A stretch of DNA of 64,000 bases from assembly GCF_001039355.2 (NCBI RefSeq), contig NW_019774659.1:476201-540200 (forward strand), read 5' to 3'. A model generated the notes under the pieces. That model had not been told where the DNA came from and ran no database searches. It worked only from the letters and a program-made list of their open reading frames with translations. Below, piece after piece: positions 1 to 10,466 of the stretch (position 1 is the stretch's first letter; the number at the start of each line of letters is the position of its first letter). Both the position numbers and the translations under genes were made by a program. The DNA comes from Lingula anatina (taxonomy: Eukaryota > Brachiopoda > Lingulata > Lingulida > Lingulidae).

Positions 1-100
1 GCATTTTATTTCACGTACAGTGTTGTTGGAAACCGCTTTGTGATAAAAATCTTCGTTGGATATCTTTTGAGGCCAAAAGATGCAGTATATCTTCCACAGG

Positions 101-353
101 CAGTGGCGGATTTAGAAGGGGGGGGGGGGCAGGGGGGGGGGTCCAGACCCCTGTTTCGATTTCTGGTCCCCTCTTGACATTAGGATTTTGACTAACTGAA
201 TCATAGTTCTAAACCGTACCAATTGGCACCGTTCGCCCTCTAAACTACCAAAATTTTAGGGCCCTTAAGTAGGACCCGAACCCCACGCCAGTTTGGGGGG
301 GGGATCAGCCTCCGTGGACCCCCCCCCTCAAATAATCCTGGATACACCCCTGC
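101..353. repeat. G/C-tract MITE-like element, copy 1
   Basis: The ends read CAGTGGCGGATTTAG and, inverted, CCTGGATACACCCCTG, the common pattern of short nonautonomous elements in marine invertebrates. Long G and C runs lie just inside the ends. The middle (ATCATAGTTCTAAACC, then GGCACC) recurs at 39868-40085, which shows a dispersed family. No coding potential was seen. Confidence 0.6.
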
Positions 354-435
354 ACAGGCACCCATGGTGGAAAGCATTAATCGTATCTATGTCTGTCTTC
401 ACAGCGCGCAAACACTGAACATTAACGACACATTT

Positions 436-1110
436 AAGACGTGGACAACGTAAGGGAAACATTTGAAAGAAACGCACATGCTTAAATAAAGCAAACGATG
501 ATAAAAAAGAGGCATTAGGCAAGCGTTCAAAAGTTTAGCAGAAGTCAATACTGAAATCACCTTAATAGAAGCAAAAGAGTAAAAGCTAGGTATCACCAAA
601 ATGATCCTCATGGTACTTTAACTATTTGTTTAGGTTGAATTTGTAAGGGTCAGCGGCCGAGATACCCATTGTTAATAATGTTTGAAGGGGTAGGAAAATT
701 TTCCACGGCTCTAGCTATGATTTAGATGTCATCTCATCTCCGTTTTTCGTACATCTACTTTTTGAAACGCACTTTGTTGTTTTTTGATGTAGCCAATATT
801 TAGATCATTCATGAAAAACAAACAACAGTTATTTCTGTAACCTGCATTACATGTTACTGCTATATATTCTTCCAGGAAGGCCTTTGTTTGGAACAAAAGC
901 TTAACTTTTTGTCGTGGAGATGTAACGGCTGCTATAGTGTAATGATATAGTGGTAGTCGAGTGTGACGCTTCTTTGTAATTGAATGGAGGTTTGATGTTT
1001 GCAACACGGCCTCATTTGTGTCGTTATCTTTCAATGACATAACAACTGTGTCAAATAATACGCCATATGCCGGTGTAACCAGACTGTAGAGGGTAATTCT
1101 ATATGTGAAC
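436..1110. repeat. Dispersed repeat family R1, copy A
   Basis: About 670 bp that recurs in the same orientation at 30790-31485. Shared blocks include the TTCATGAAAAACAAACAACAG region near 808 and GCCATATGCCGGTGTAACC near 1062. The minus strand is open from 1040 to 729, but copy B carries a stop in that frame and the translation matches no family I know, so I do not call a gene. The copies differ by many substitutions and small indels. Confidence 0.75.
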
Positions 1111-1708
1111 GTAACTAAACTGCTGATACTGACTTATCTAGGAATGTTAAGTAAATCAGTCTTCCAAAGTTTTTATAAAATATAATTATTCAATCTAGCA
1201 ACTATTAGTTGGATTGTACATGCATTACAAAAAAGTGATAAAGGTAACAGAACCTGAGGGCACTGGATCACAGTTAAACTCTTAACTGCTTTTTTGACTT
1301 TGAAAATAGAAAAAGATGATGATCGCAATACTTGTCCTGCGTTTTAAAATATACAACATACTGTAGAACTGCTGGCTTCACCCTAAAGTACGTGACCCCT
1401 GAGCGCCACAAAATCACGATAGAAACCAAATCCCTTCCTGGACCCGAAATCTCGCGACTCCAAGGTCAATGTCACCATGCCAACGAATTACACTTAACCT
1501 CTTTGCTAATTTCACTGAGATTCAATGTACAGTATCAACAACAATTATTACTATATGTCAACATTAGCACCAAATGTTAAATCAAAATTACCCAGACAGG
1601 ATTCAAATGAATGCATTTTTTTCTTTAAAAAAAGGTAAAGCTTATCATGAAACAGCATAATTCCTTTCACAAATGATTCACGCCCTTTAAATATTTTCAT
1701 ACAATATG
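1111..1708. other. No gene seen
   Basis: AT-rich intergenic DNA between repeat R1 and the 3' end of the LINE. Short open frames lack codon bias, splice sites or recognisable motifs. Confidence 0.5.
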
Positions 1709-2930
1709 TCATGGCTTATCAATCATCATCAATGCTCTTCGTCCCGTGTGGGACATAAGGCCACAGTCACTTCTTTCCATTTGGCCCTGTCTCTGGCTAC
1801 GTGCTGGGCCTATCCCCATGTAAGGTCCCCCCTCCCTCAGCTCTGCCATAACTGTTCGGGTGGTCTTTGGCCTTCCTCTCTTTCTTTTTCCAGGTGGTGT
1901 CCATCTCAAAGCTACCTTTGGTACTCGGTTCTCGTCCATCCTAAGTACATGGCCAAGCCATTTAAATCGCCGACGCTTGATGTGCCCTACAATACTTTGG
2001 CTCCCTGTCCGTATGTACAGATCATGGTTGGAGATCTTATTTGGCCAGAATATGCGGCAGATCCTGCGGAGACACCTGTTATGGAAGGACTCTACTCTGC
2101 TTATGTCAGACTTTGTAACTCTCCAGCATTCAGACCCATAGAGCAGAACAGATTTCACACTGCTGTTGTAAAGATGGACTTTGGTGTGTAAGCTGTACTG
2201 CTCTGACTTCCAGATTGTGCGGACTCTAGCGAATGAACTCTGGGCCTTGCCAAGTCTTCCCCTGATGTCTTTGCTGATTAGACTGCCCAGATATGTGAAG
2301 TCGTCGACAGACTCAAGTGGTTTCCCACTGACGGTGATAGGTGCTGTCGTACTGTTGTTAATGCACATGACCTGGGTTTTGGTGGTGCTGATGGCAAGTC
2401 CCGCTTGTGCAGCAAAGCTACTCAGACGGTCAGTCTTCTCCTGGAGATGGCTGTGTTTGGAGGACAGGAGGGCAAGGTCATCGGCAAAGTCAAGGTCTTC
2501 TAACTGGGATAGGAGAGTTCACTGGATGCCTCTGAGTTTGTCGGATGTTGTCTTCCTCATGACCCAGTCGATGGTTACAAGGAAGAGAATTGGAGACAAG
2601 ATACAGCCTTGACGTACACCTGAATCCACTGGGAACCACTCCGTCAGGGTATTGTCCAGGATAACACTACATTGGAAGTGGTTGTAGAACATGCTGATTA
2701 GAGTGATGATCTTAGGTGGTACACCATATGACAGCAGTATTTTCCACAATGTCTCCCGGTGCACACTGTCAAAGGCTTTCTTGAAGTCGACAAAGTTGAT
2801 GTATAGAGGCGTGTTCCACTCCAGGCACTGCTCGATGATGTTGTGCAGGGCGAAGATCTGGTCAATGCATCCCCTGCCTTTCCGGAAACCTGCTTGCTCC
2901 TCTCCGAGTCTGGAGTCATTGGCTAAAAAT
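1709..2930 (-). pseudogene. RTE-like LINE reverse transcriptase, 5' truncated, one stop
   Basis: Read on the minus strand this is the reverse transcriptase of a non-LTR retrotransposon. Recognisable pieces in order: EEQAGFRKGRGCIDQ, the motif-A region FVDFKKAFDSVHRETLW, GVRQGCILSPILF, the catalytic FADD at about 2477-2488, DDFTYLGSLIS, and a C-terminal RRRFKWLGHVLRM then GKRKRGRPKTT, typical of RTE-type and related LINEs. The frame is continuous except for a TGA at 2519-2521 where the second copy (4601-5138) has TGG (Trp). The endonuclease half is missing: homology stops near 2930, so the copy is 5' truncated and cannot be autonomous. The C-terminal stop at 1709 appears intact. Confidence 0.9.
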
Positions 2931-3082
2931 GGTAATACTGACCAGGGCATAGCGCGAAGACACGAATTTATGTTCAATTTCCTTATTGCAGGCCCGTATG
3001 CTCAGATTTGCCATTGGTTTTTGCACTGTTTATAATATCACAATTTGTGTTATGCGTTTTTTTTTTTCTAAAAAAAATACAT

Positions 3083-3240
3083 GGGCTCCGTAACTCGAAA
3101 GCATCGCGAATAGCGACCGAGCGCAAGTATGGATATTCGCATCTATTCCATAACTTGGCATTACTCGCCCTATATAATAGCCTCGAAATGAAAGGTGATA
3201 TCGAGCTTCTTTTATTTGTAAAGGAGCAATTTGGCAAATA
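3083..3240. repeat. Foldback MITE family R2, copy 1
   Basis: Contains CGTAACTCGAAAGCATCGC then GAATAGCGACCGAGCGCAAG. In the fuller copies at 26380-26527 and 40335-40485 the same sequence returns inverted about 100 bp later (GATGCTTTCGAGTTACGG). The duplicate at 5290-5448 belongs to the second tandem unit. Confidence 0.6.
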
Positions 3241-3653
3241 AATAACTAAATAAATAAATAAAAAAGTTCAGAATACATGCAGGTTGTGTACTGTGGTTGT
3301 GAAAAATGAGTCTGGGACACCAAAGAAATCAATCCCGTTCAGCAGGCAAATGCCATCCACCTGATTTCTTCGATGTTTGACCGGCTTCCTCTTTTTATAG
3401 AAAAATGCGTTTACGAACAACGCCATCGAACAACGCCCATGCAGGAACAGCGCTATGCCAACTACTTACCAGTATATAGGCCTAACTTAGTGTTCTTACT
3501 ATGAATTTGAATATTAAGAAAAATAACAAAGATGTTTAATTATTTAAAAATTTATAATGTACAATAAAAAAGCTATCGTGCCATTATACACTTAACTCAT
3601 TTTGGGCCATAAACCAATGTAAATGATACAACTAACCAGAATAATGTATAGTC

Positions 3654-4288
3654 TTAGCACAATCCACACTCGATGGAGAGTAATGCAAATACATTATTCC
3701 ACTTTGGCACTGGTATATAACTCTTCGTAGCAAATTTGTGAAAAGTGTCGTACAACCCTACGGTGCTTTCATTGGCCTTCAGAATATCTTTGCCCGCCTC
3801 GTTCGCATGTGGCAGAAAAAAATCGACGTTGGAATCACGAGGAATGAGGTTTATCAGACTCTTGAGGAGAACCATGGTTCCGACTGTGTTTTCTGCATAG
3901 AGGGGTCCAAGGTAAAAACCGTTTATAGCAGGTCTAATTGATCCATATCCAGCTATCTTTCCCTTTTCCAACAAGACGAGCGATTTAGCCGTATTTTGGC
4001 CAAGCCATAACTTCAGCAATTCTGGTCTTGGTAACACGTGATATGTCGTATCATAATTAATGAGGTCCGCCTGGTCAATATTTCTGAAGTCAATTGTATG
4101 GTATTTTTGTTCCGTATCTGGTGGAAGAGGGACGTTCTTGAAGATACCGAAATATTTCCCTCCCTTTTCTCCCTTAGAAAGCGGGGCGCCGTTATACTTT
4201 TCATATGTATCTAACATATACGAAATGGAGCTTACATAAGTATTCCTGTCCCCAAATTCGTCTAAATACTTGATCATCATTTTAGCAC
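3654..4288 (-). pseudogene. Duplicated terminal exon of the acetyltransferase gene
   Basis: A 635-bp copy of exon 3 (5958-6592) of the YitH/HolE-like acetyltransferase, lying in tandem unit 1. It keeps the acceptor (TTCTTACAG before GTGCTAAAATG), the full open frame and the stop. It differs from the other copy at about six residues (for example GKIAG against GKLAG, KDILKANES against REILKANEN, GLC against GFC at the C-terminus). No exon 1 or 2 copy exists in this unit. It is therefore either an orphan, an alternative last exon spliced from the exons at 7239-8618, or an assembly duplicate. Its intact frame argues against great age, so 'pseudogene' here means an exon without its own gene. Confidence 0.7.
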
Positions 4289-4600
4289 CTGTAAGAATAT
4301 ACATGTACAGGTTAATTCACTATGAATAATTATTCTCCATTTGGTATAGGAATTTTTTTCAATCAAATTTACTTTTGTTAATTACTGGCTGATCCAGAGT
4401 GTTGCTAAGAGGGGGAGGGGGCACAAAGTAAAAAAAAAATCAGTGAACAAGGACCAGGACTGTTCGACTTTAGGATATATGAAACAGGGAATAGACGATA
4501 TGAATCTGTCAGGTTTTTCTTTCGAGGGGGGATAATGAAGAAATAGTTACTCGGAGGCTAGAGGCCACACACGTGCCAATTGTACCCCCCCCCCCCCCNT

Positions 4601-5138
4601 AGCAAGTCCCGCTTGTGCAGCAAAGCTACTCAGACGGTCAGTCTTCTCCTGGAGATGGCTGTGTTTGGAGGACAGGAGGGCAAGGTCATCGGCAAAGTCA
4701 AGGTCTTCTAGCTGGGATAGGAGAGTCCACTGGATGCCTCTGGGTTTGTCGGATGTTGTCTTCCTCATGATCCAGTCGATGGTTACAAGGAAGAGAATTG
4801 GAGACAAGATACAGCCTTGACGTACATCTGAATCCACTGGGAATCACTCCGTCAGGGTATTGTCCAGGATAACACTACATTGGAAGTGGTTGTAGAACAT
4901 GCCGTTTAGAGTGATGATCTTAGGTGGTACACCATATGACAGCAGTATTTTCCACAATGTCTCCCGGTGCACACTGTCAAAGGCTTTCTTGAAGTCGACA
5001 AAGTTGATGTATAGAGGTGTGTTCCACTCCAGGCACTGCTCGATGATGTTGGGCAGGGCGAAGCATCCCCTGTCAATGCATCCCTTCCCTTTCCGGAAAC
5101 CTGCTTGCTCCTCTCTGAGTCTGGAGTCAATGGCTAAA
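4601..5138 (-). pseudogene. RTE-like LINE fragment, second copy
   Basis: Same reverse transcriptase segment as 2395-2930, with the FADD motif intact. A TGA at 4844-4846 replaces the Trp of the motif LTEWFPVDS in the first copy. The first copy has its own, different Trp-to-stop change, so each unit has decayed on its own. The C-terminal region is absent because the tandem unit begins inside the reverse transcriptase at 4601. Confidence 0.85.
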
Positions 5139-6899
5139 AATAGTAATACTGACCAGGACATAGCGCGCAGACACGAATTTATGTTCAATTTCCTTATTGC
5201 AGACCCGTATGCTCAGATTTGCCATTGGTTTTTGCACTGTTTATAATATCACAATTTGTATAATGCGTTTTTTTCCTAAAAAAATACATGGGCTCCGTAA
5301 CTCGAAAGCATCGCGAATAGCGACCGAGCGCAAGCATGGATATTCGCATCTATTCCATAACTTGGCATTACTCGCCCCATATAATAGCCTCGAAATGAAA
5401 GGTCATATCGAGCTTCTTTTATTTGTAAAGGAGCAATTTGGCAAATAAATAACTAAATAAATAAAAAGTTCAGAATACATGCAGGTTGTGTACTGTGGTT
5501 GTGAAAAATGAGTCAACATATAACTGACATGCAAATGCCCTTGAAACAACCAAGTTTAATTCAATCCATTTGAAGCAATTAAAATCGTTGAAGCTAGACA
5601 CAAGCAGTTTGGGACACCAAAGAAATCAATCCCGTTCAGCAGGCAAATGCCATCCACCTGATTTCTTCAATGTTTGACCGGCTTCCTCTTTTTATAGAAA
5701 AATGCGTTTACGCGATCACCGCAAGTCCATCGAACAACGCCCATGCAGGAACAGCGCTATGCCAACTACTTACCAGTATATAGGCCTAACTTAGTGTTCT
5801 TACTATGAATTTGAATATTAAGAAAAATAACAAAGATGTTTAATTATTTAAAAATTAATAATGTACAATAAATAAGCTACCGTGCCATTATACACCTAAT
5901 TCATTTTGGGTCATAAACCAATGTAAATGATACAACTAACCAGAATAATGTATAGTCTTAGCAAAATCCACACTCGATGGAGAGTAATGCAAATACATTA
6001 TTCCACTTTGGCACTGGTATATAACTCTTCGTAGCAAACTTGTGAAAAGTGGCGTACAACCCTACGGTGTTTTCGTTGGCCTTCAGAATCTCTCTGCCCG
6101 CCTCGTTCGCATGTGGCAGAAAAAAATCGACGTTGGAATCTCGTGGAATGAGGTTTATCAGACTCTTGAGGAGAACCATGGTTCCGACTGTGTTTTCTGC
6201 ATAGAGGGGTCCAAGGTAAAAACCGTTTATAGCAGGTCTAATTGATCCATATCCAGCTAACTTTCCCTTTTCCAACAAGACGAGCGATTTTGCCGTATTT
6301 TGGCCAAGCCATAACTTCAGCAATTCTGGTCTTGGTAACACGTGATATGTCGTATCATAATTAATGAGGTCCGCCTGGTCAATATTTCTGAAGTCAATTG
6401 TATGGTATTTTTGTTCCGTATCTGGTGGAAGAGGGACGTTCTTGAAGATACCGAAATATTTCCCTCCCTTTTCTCCCTTAGAAAGCGGGGCGCCGTTATA
6501 CTTTTCATATGTATCTAACATATACGAAATGGAGCTTACATAAGTATTCCTGTCCCCAAATTCGTCTAAATACTTGATCATCATTTTAGCACCTGTAAGA
6601 ATATACATGTACAGGTTAATTCACTATGAATAATTATTCTCTATTTGGTATAGGAATTTTTCAATCAAATTTACTTTTGTTAATTACTGGCTGATCCAGA
6701 GTGTTGCTAAGAGGGGGAGGGGGCACAAAGTAAAAAAAAAATCAGTGAACAAGGACCAGGACTGTTCGACTTTAGGATATATGAAACAGGGAATAGACGA
6801 TATGAATCTGTCAGGTTTTTCTTTCGAGGGGGGATAATGAAGAAATAGTTACTCGGAGGCTAGAGGCCACACACGTGCCAATTGTACCCCCCCCCCCCC
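4601..6899. repeat. Tandem duplication unit 2 (about 2.3 kb)
   Basis: Second copy of the 2395-4598 block, ending in a C-tract directly at the 153-base gap. It carries the exon 3 copy that is continuous with the rest of the acetyltransferase gene. The extra ~95 bp at about 5513-5608 shows that the units are not simple copies of one read set. Confidence 0.85.
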
Positions 6900-7465
6900 N
6901 NNNNNNNNNNNNNNNNNNNNNNNNNNNNNNNNNNNNNNNNNNNNNNNNNNNNNNNNNNNNNNNNNNNNNNNNNNNNNNNNNNNNNNNNNNNNNNNNNNNN
7001 NNNNNNNNNNNNNNNNNNNNNNNNNNNNNNNNNNNNNNNNNNNNNNNNNNNNCCCCCCCCCCCCCACCTCAGTTCTCCTTGCCCCCGCCATTGATGTAAT
7101 TCGACTTCAGTGTCACTAAAAGCAATGATAACTATAAATAAATAAATAATCAGAATTAAATGTCGTTATCAACATTTGAGGCATTTTACACTTTAAACGA
7201 CTGTTAAAATGTTATACTGATTGTTATAATATACTCACCAACACCTTGACCCCTCAACTTTGAGGACACTATAAAGTGACCCACTGTCCTCAGGTCATCA
7301 CTAAAGTCATGCGTCAGCATGCAACCTAAAGTAAGTCAACATTAATACTTAACAATACCAATCATACCAGAATTCTTACTCATAATCTATTTGCATTTTC
7401 AATATCCAAACCATAACCATGCGGTTTCTTAAGTGCATGCTTGTAATAATTAATTAATGAACATT

Positions 7466-7504
<39 letters not shown>

Positions 7505-8618
7505 TGATTATATCTGAGGCTTGTATTGGAAGGTATTACTTTCTGTATGCCGGACGAAAATGTCTAGTCACTCGTTGTATTATGAATTAAGATCAATGAC
7601 ATTATTTTTTTTAAGTACAAAAATCTTATTCAATAACTGTTACGTTAGCGTGAAAAATATTACAGAATTCAAATTTTAAGTACATTAGTGCTTGAGTTGC
7701 ACTGTTCTAGTAAGACTAAGCTTTTAAAAGGCGAGTAGAGAGCATGTTTCTTCTAGATAATGATTACTAAAATAAAGTTGGTTAAAGGTAAATATTTTTC
7801 AAAGAGACTAAATTTGTCTTTATAACCGCGAACCACGCCTTTGGACTTTCTATTGTTATCCATTTTTTATTATAAGAAGGCATTCTTTAAGAGATTGGCC
7901 CACCATAATGTATTTGCATCGGGAAAAAGCAATTTTATCTTACCTAAAAATAATTGATCAACGGGTCGCTGCACTAAGATTTGAATGTCGTATCCCAATT
8001 TAAATTGAAGGATTACATTAAATTAAAACGATTCATTTAAAACGACATGCCTTTCATTTGTCTTAGGTCATTTATATTGCATTTGTGTTAATATAATTCT
8101 TTTATCGACGCCAGGTACATTTATCTGATTTTTTTTTTTTAGTTTTTAAGATATGAATATAGGGAAATTAGTAGTTTGAAGTATAAAGGGCCTAAACAAG
8201 AAACAACCATTTGGTCGTAGAAATAAGATTATGCAGTCAATCAGTATTTTGTAATTGAGTGCGAAGTTTTAAGAAAAAAAAAATAAATAAACTCACCCAC
8301 AACATCTCCGTCCTTTTCAGCGATAATCCAGCCATTTTCACACATTTTGAAGTGGGTCTCAATCACATCTTGATGCATATTCCACTTGGCCTCCGCTGTC
8401 AGTTTCCAGACTCCAGGGACGTCTTCCATTCTTCCTCGGCGTATAGTGACGCCTTGGCTCCCCACCGTGACCGAAGTAAAAGAACGACGAGACATAGGTC
8501 TGTGTGTCCGGAGTCTGTGTAATGGAGGGCCAATTAACACTGAAGGCAGACGTCCATCGCGCACTGCATTGAAGAGGCGTGAAAGCGTCACATGTCTTCG
8601 TACTGTATTAGCAAACAT
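5958..8618 (-). CDS. YitH/HolE-like double-GNAT acetyltransferase, 3 exons
   Basis: Exons 8618-8297, 7325-7239 and 6592-5958 join in phase (GTG G|GT TGC and GTT G|GT GCT, all GT-AG) to give 347 residues. Residues 1-50 are rich in Arg with almost no acidic residues, like a mitochondrial presequence. An N-terminal GNAT fold begins near VTIRRGRMEDVPGVW; its acetyl-CoA loop RGQGVGA (residues 132-138) spans the exon 2-3 junction and fits Q/R-x-x-G-x-G/A. The C-terminal half has GYGSIRPA (from about residue 250) and LGPLYAEN (263-270), as in the YitH/HolE GNAT domain (Pfam Acetyltransf_18, from memory). The substrate is not predictable; bacterial relatives include holothin acyltransferase. The gap at 6900-7052 falls in intron 2. 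A second last exon lies at 3654-4288. Confidence 0.85.
6900..7052. other. Assembly gap (153 n) in a C-tract
   Basis: Unknown bases flanked by C-runs on both sides, between intron 2 of the acetyltransferase gene and the second tandem unit. The length may be an estimate. Confidence 0.95.
7468..7501. repeat. (CA)n microsatellite
   Basis: About 17 CA dinucleotides in intron 1 of the acetyltransferase gene. Confidence 0.95.
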
Positions 8619-9103
8619 TTCTGTTATTGTCGTTGACTAATTCTGGATTGCTGTACAGTTTAAAGTTCTTTAGGATATGGTCCACTTTTTTCAAGCGATT
8701 GGATTCTATTAATTTCTCCTTGTAGAGGAAAAAGGAACTGTTCGTATGTACGAGACCCGTACTCACTTGCTTTTCTTCTTGTCATGTGATCTGTCTACCC
8801 ACAGTCTTTTTATCTATCGCAAGACTTTTCCGAGCCTTGGGAGTTCTGCCTCTGCCAGTTGAATAACGAGTCGCCCAACCATTTCAAACCACAGATCACT
8901 TCATGTGCGGAGCACACTGTTAGGTCCTACGCTACCAGCTTAAGTTGACCTCTGGGCCCCGTAACTCTGCCCTGTGTCTCATGCAGGGCCACTGTGAAGC
9001 TAGATTGTTGACCCTTTTCATCTTTTGCGGAAATAAGAAGTTCGCGTGACAGGAACCGCGCGCCACAAGGGGTCATTGTAGTCCTCTCCTGTTTCCAGCA
9101 TGA

Positions 9104-9226
9104 CACTGCTATGTAGTAAATAATGCACTGTCCACGAGCCCGATATCACCATAGCAGGCCGAGCGCCAGCGAGGCATGCTATCGTGGATATCGGGCGAGG
9201 GGGTAACAGTGCATTATTTGTCATAC
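9104..9226. repeat. Hairpin MITE-like element
   Basis: Nested inverted repeats: AAATAATGCACTGT near 9117 pairs with ACAGTGCATTATTT near 9207, and CCCGATATCACCATAGCA near 9140 pairs with TGCTATCGTGGATATCGGG near 9177. The loop is GC-rich. A separate palindrome, TGATATCACC ... GGTGATATCA, follows at 9287-9313. No coding sequence seen. Confidence 0.7.
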
Positions 9227-9674
9227 ATACAAAGGGAAATCGTGCGTGTTCCCCACCCAAAATCCCTAACTTTGAATAGAACACGCTGATATCACCGCGC
9301 ATGGGGTGATATCAAAAAATGGACTTTCCCCGCGTTTACTGCCTAATTGCGGTCACCGTCCAATCATCTTCGTTTGCGTTAGTGGTTTTCTGAGTAGTTG
9401 GCCGATTTCCTGCCCATCTTCCGCACGTGGCATTCACTCCGTCTCATTCATTGTATCGGTCCCTGCAATCCTTTTGTTTTGATATCAGCCCCGTGGTATG
9501 TATGTGTAGATGATGTACAGGGTGCGTATATAAAAAGGCCGTTTGAAGCGTGCACTGCTTTGTGTCAAACTAAACAGGTGACTGAAGCACAGAAATGCGT
9601 CAACTGTAGGCAAGAAAACAGCTAATTGGACGGAGAATCGAGCAATAAAATGTTTTATTTCTCAGTTTAAATAC

Positions 9675-10433
9675 TAGTCCAGTGGTTTAAGGCAAAAAAA
9701 TGGCCAAATCGTGACATGGCGGATAAAAGCACCAAATTTTGCATGTGGATAGCTTTTGACATACTAAATCAAATTAGAACCGTAGCCCATGGAAAAAAAT
9801 TACCGTTTGGCCAAAAAATCCAAAATGGCCGCCAATTTGTGAAATTCTGTAGAAATATATACATACCTATGTTGATTTTTATCAAATAATGTATTTTCTC
9901 AATGTTTTCCACATCCTTATTACCCATATTATGCATATATGTCAGATAACAAACGAGTGTCCTTGGACTTTTTGAAAAATCCAAGATGGTCGCCGTATGG
10001 CATAGGAATACTAGAACATGTACAAGGGTTTTCAACTAATGCCAACTATGAAGATGCATTGCCCACTATCTTACTAATTTTGTTTCTGAGTGCCTTATTA
10101 CACAAATAATATATTTGTGGCGAGTAACTAACCTTTATTCTCAGGCATTTCGAGAAAAATCCAAGATGGCCGCCATATCAAAGGAATACTATTATACATA
10201 TAGGGCTTCTTCTGCCATGGAGATATAATATTAATTGATAAATTAGGTTTGTTTCTGAGTATTTTCCACATCTTTTTAATCCACATAATATATATGTGAT
10301 GAGAATGTTATGTGTATTTTTTTTGGAACACAAAACAAAATGGCTGCCATTAGCCATAGAAGGTGGGGTTCAGTTAATACCTGCGAGAGATAGGCTTTCA
10401 TATAAAATGAAGCTAAATTCAGTTGTTTTTCTG

Positions 10434-10466
<33 letters not shown>

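Larger units (their letters stand above)
2395..4598. repeat. Tandem duplication unit 1 (about 2.2 kb)
   Basis: Starts AGCAAGTCCCGCTTGTGC inside the LINE and runs to a C-tract ending at an n (4599). Unit 2 begins with the same bases at 4601 and ends in the same C-tract at 6899. The unit holds the 5' part of the LINE fragment, an inverted-repeat MITE and a copy of the acetyltransferase last exon. The units differ by scattered substitutions and by about 95 bp present only in unit 2 (about 5513-5608). Confidence 0.85.

Noticed and set aside
1706-2612. Long plus-strand open frames (161 and 143 codons)
   Set aside because: They are the antisense of the RTE-like LINE reverse transcriptase, which has unmistakable motifs on the minus strand.
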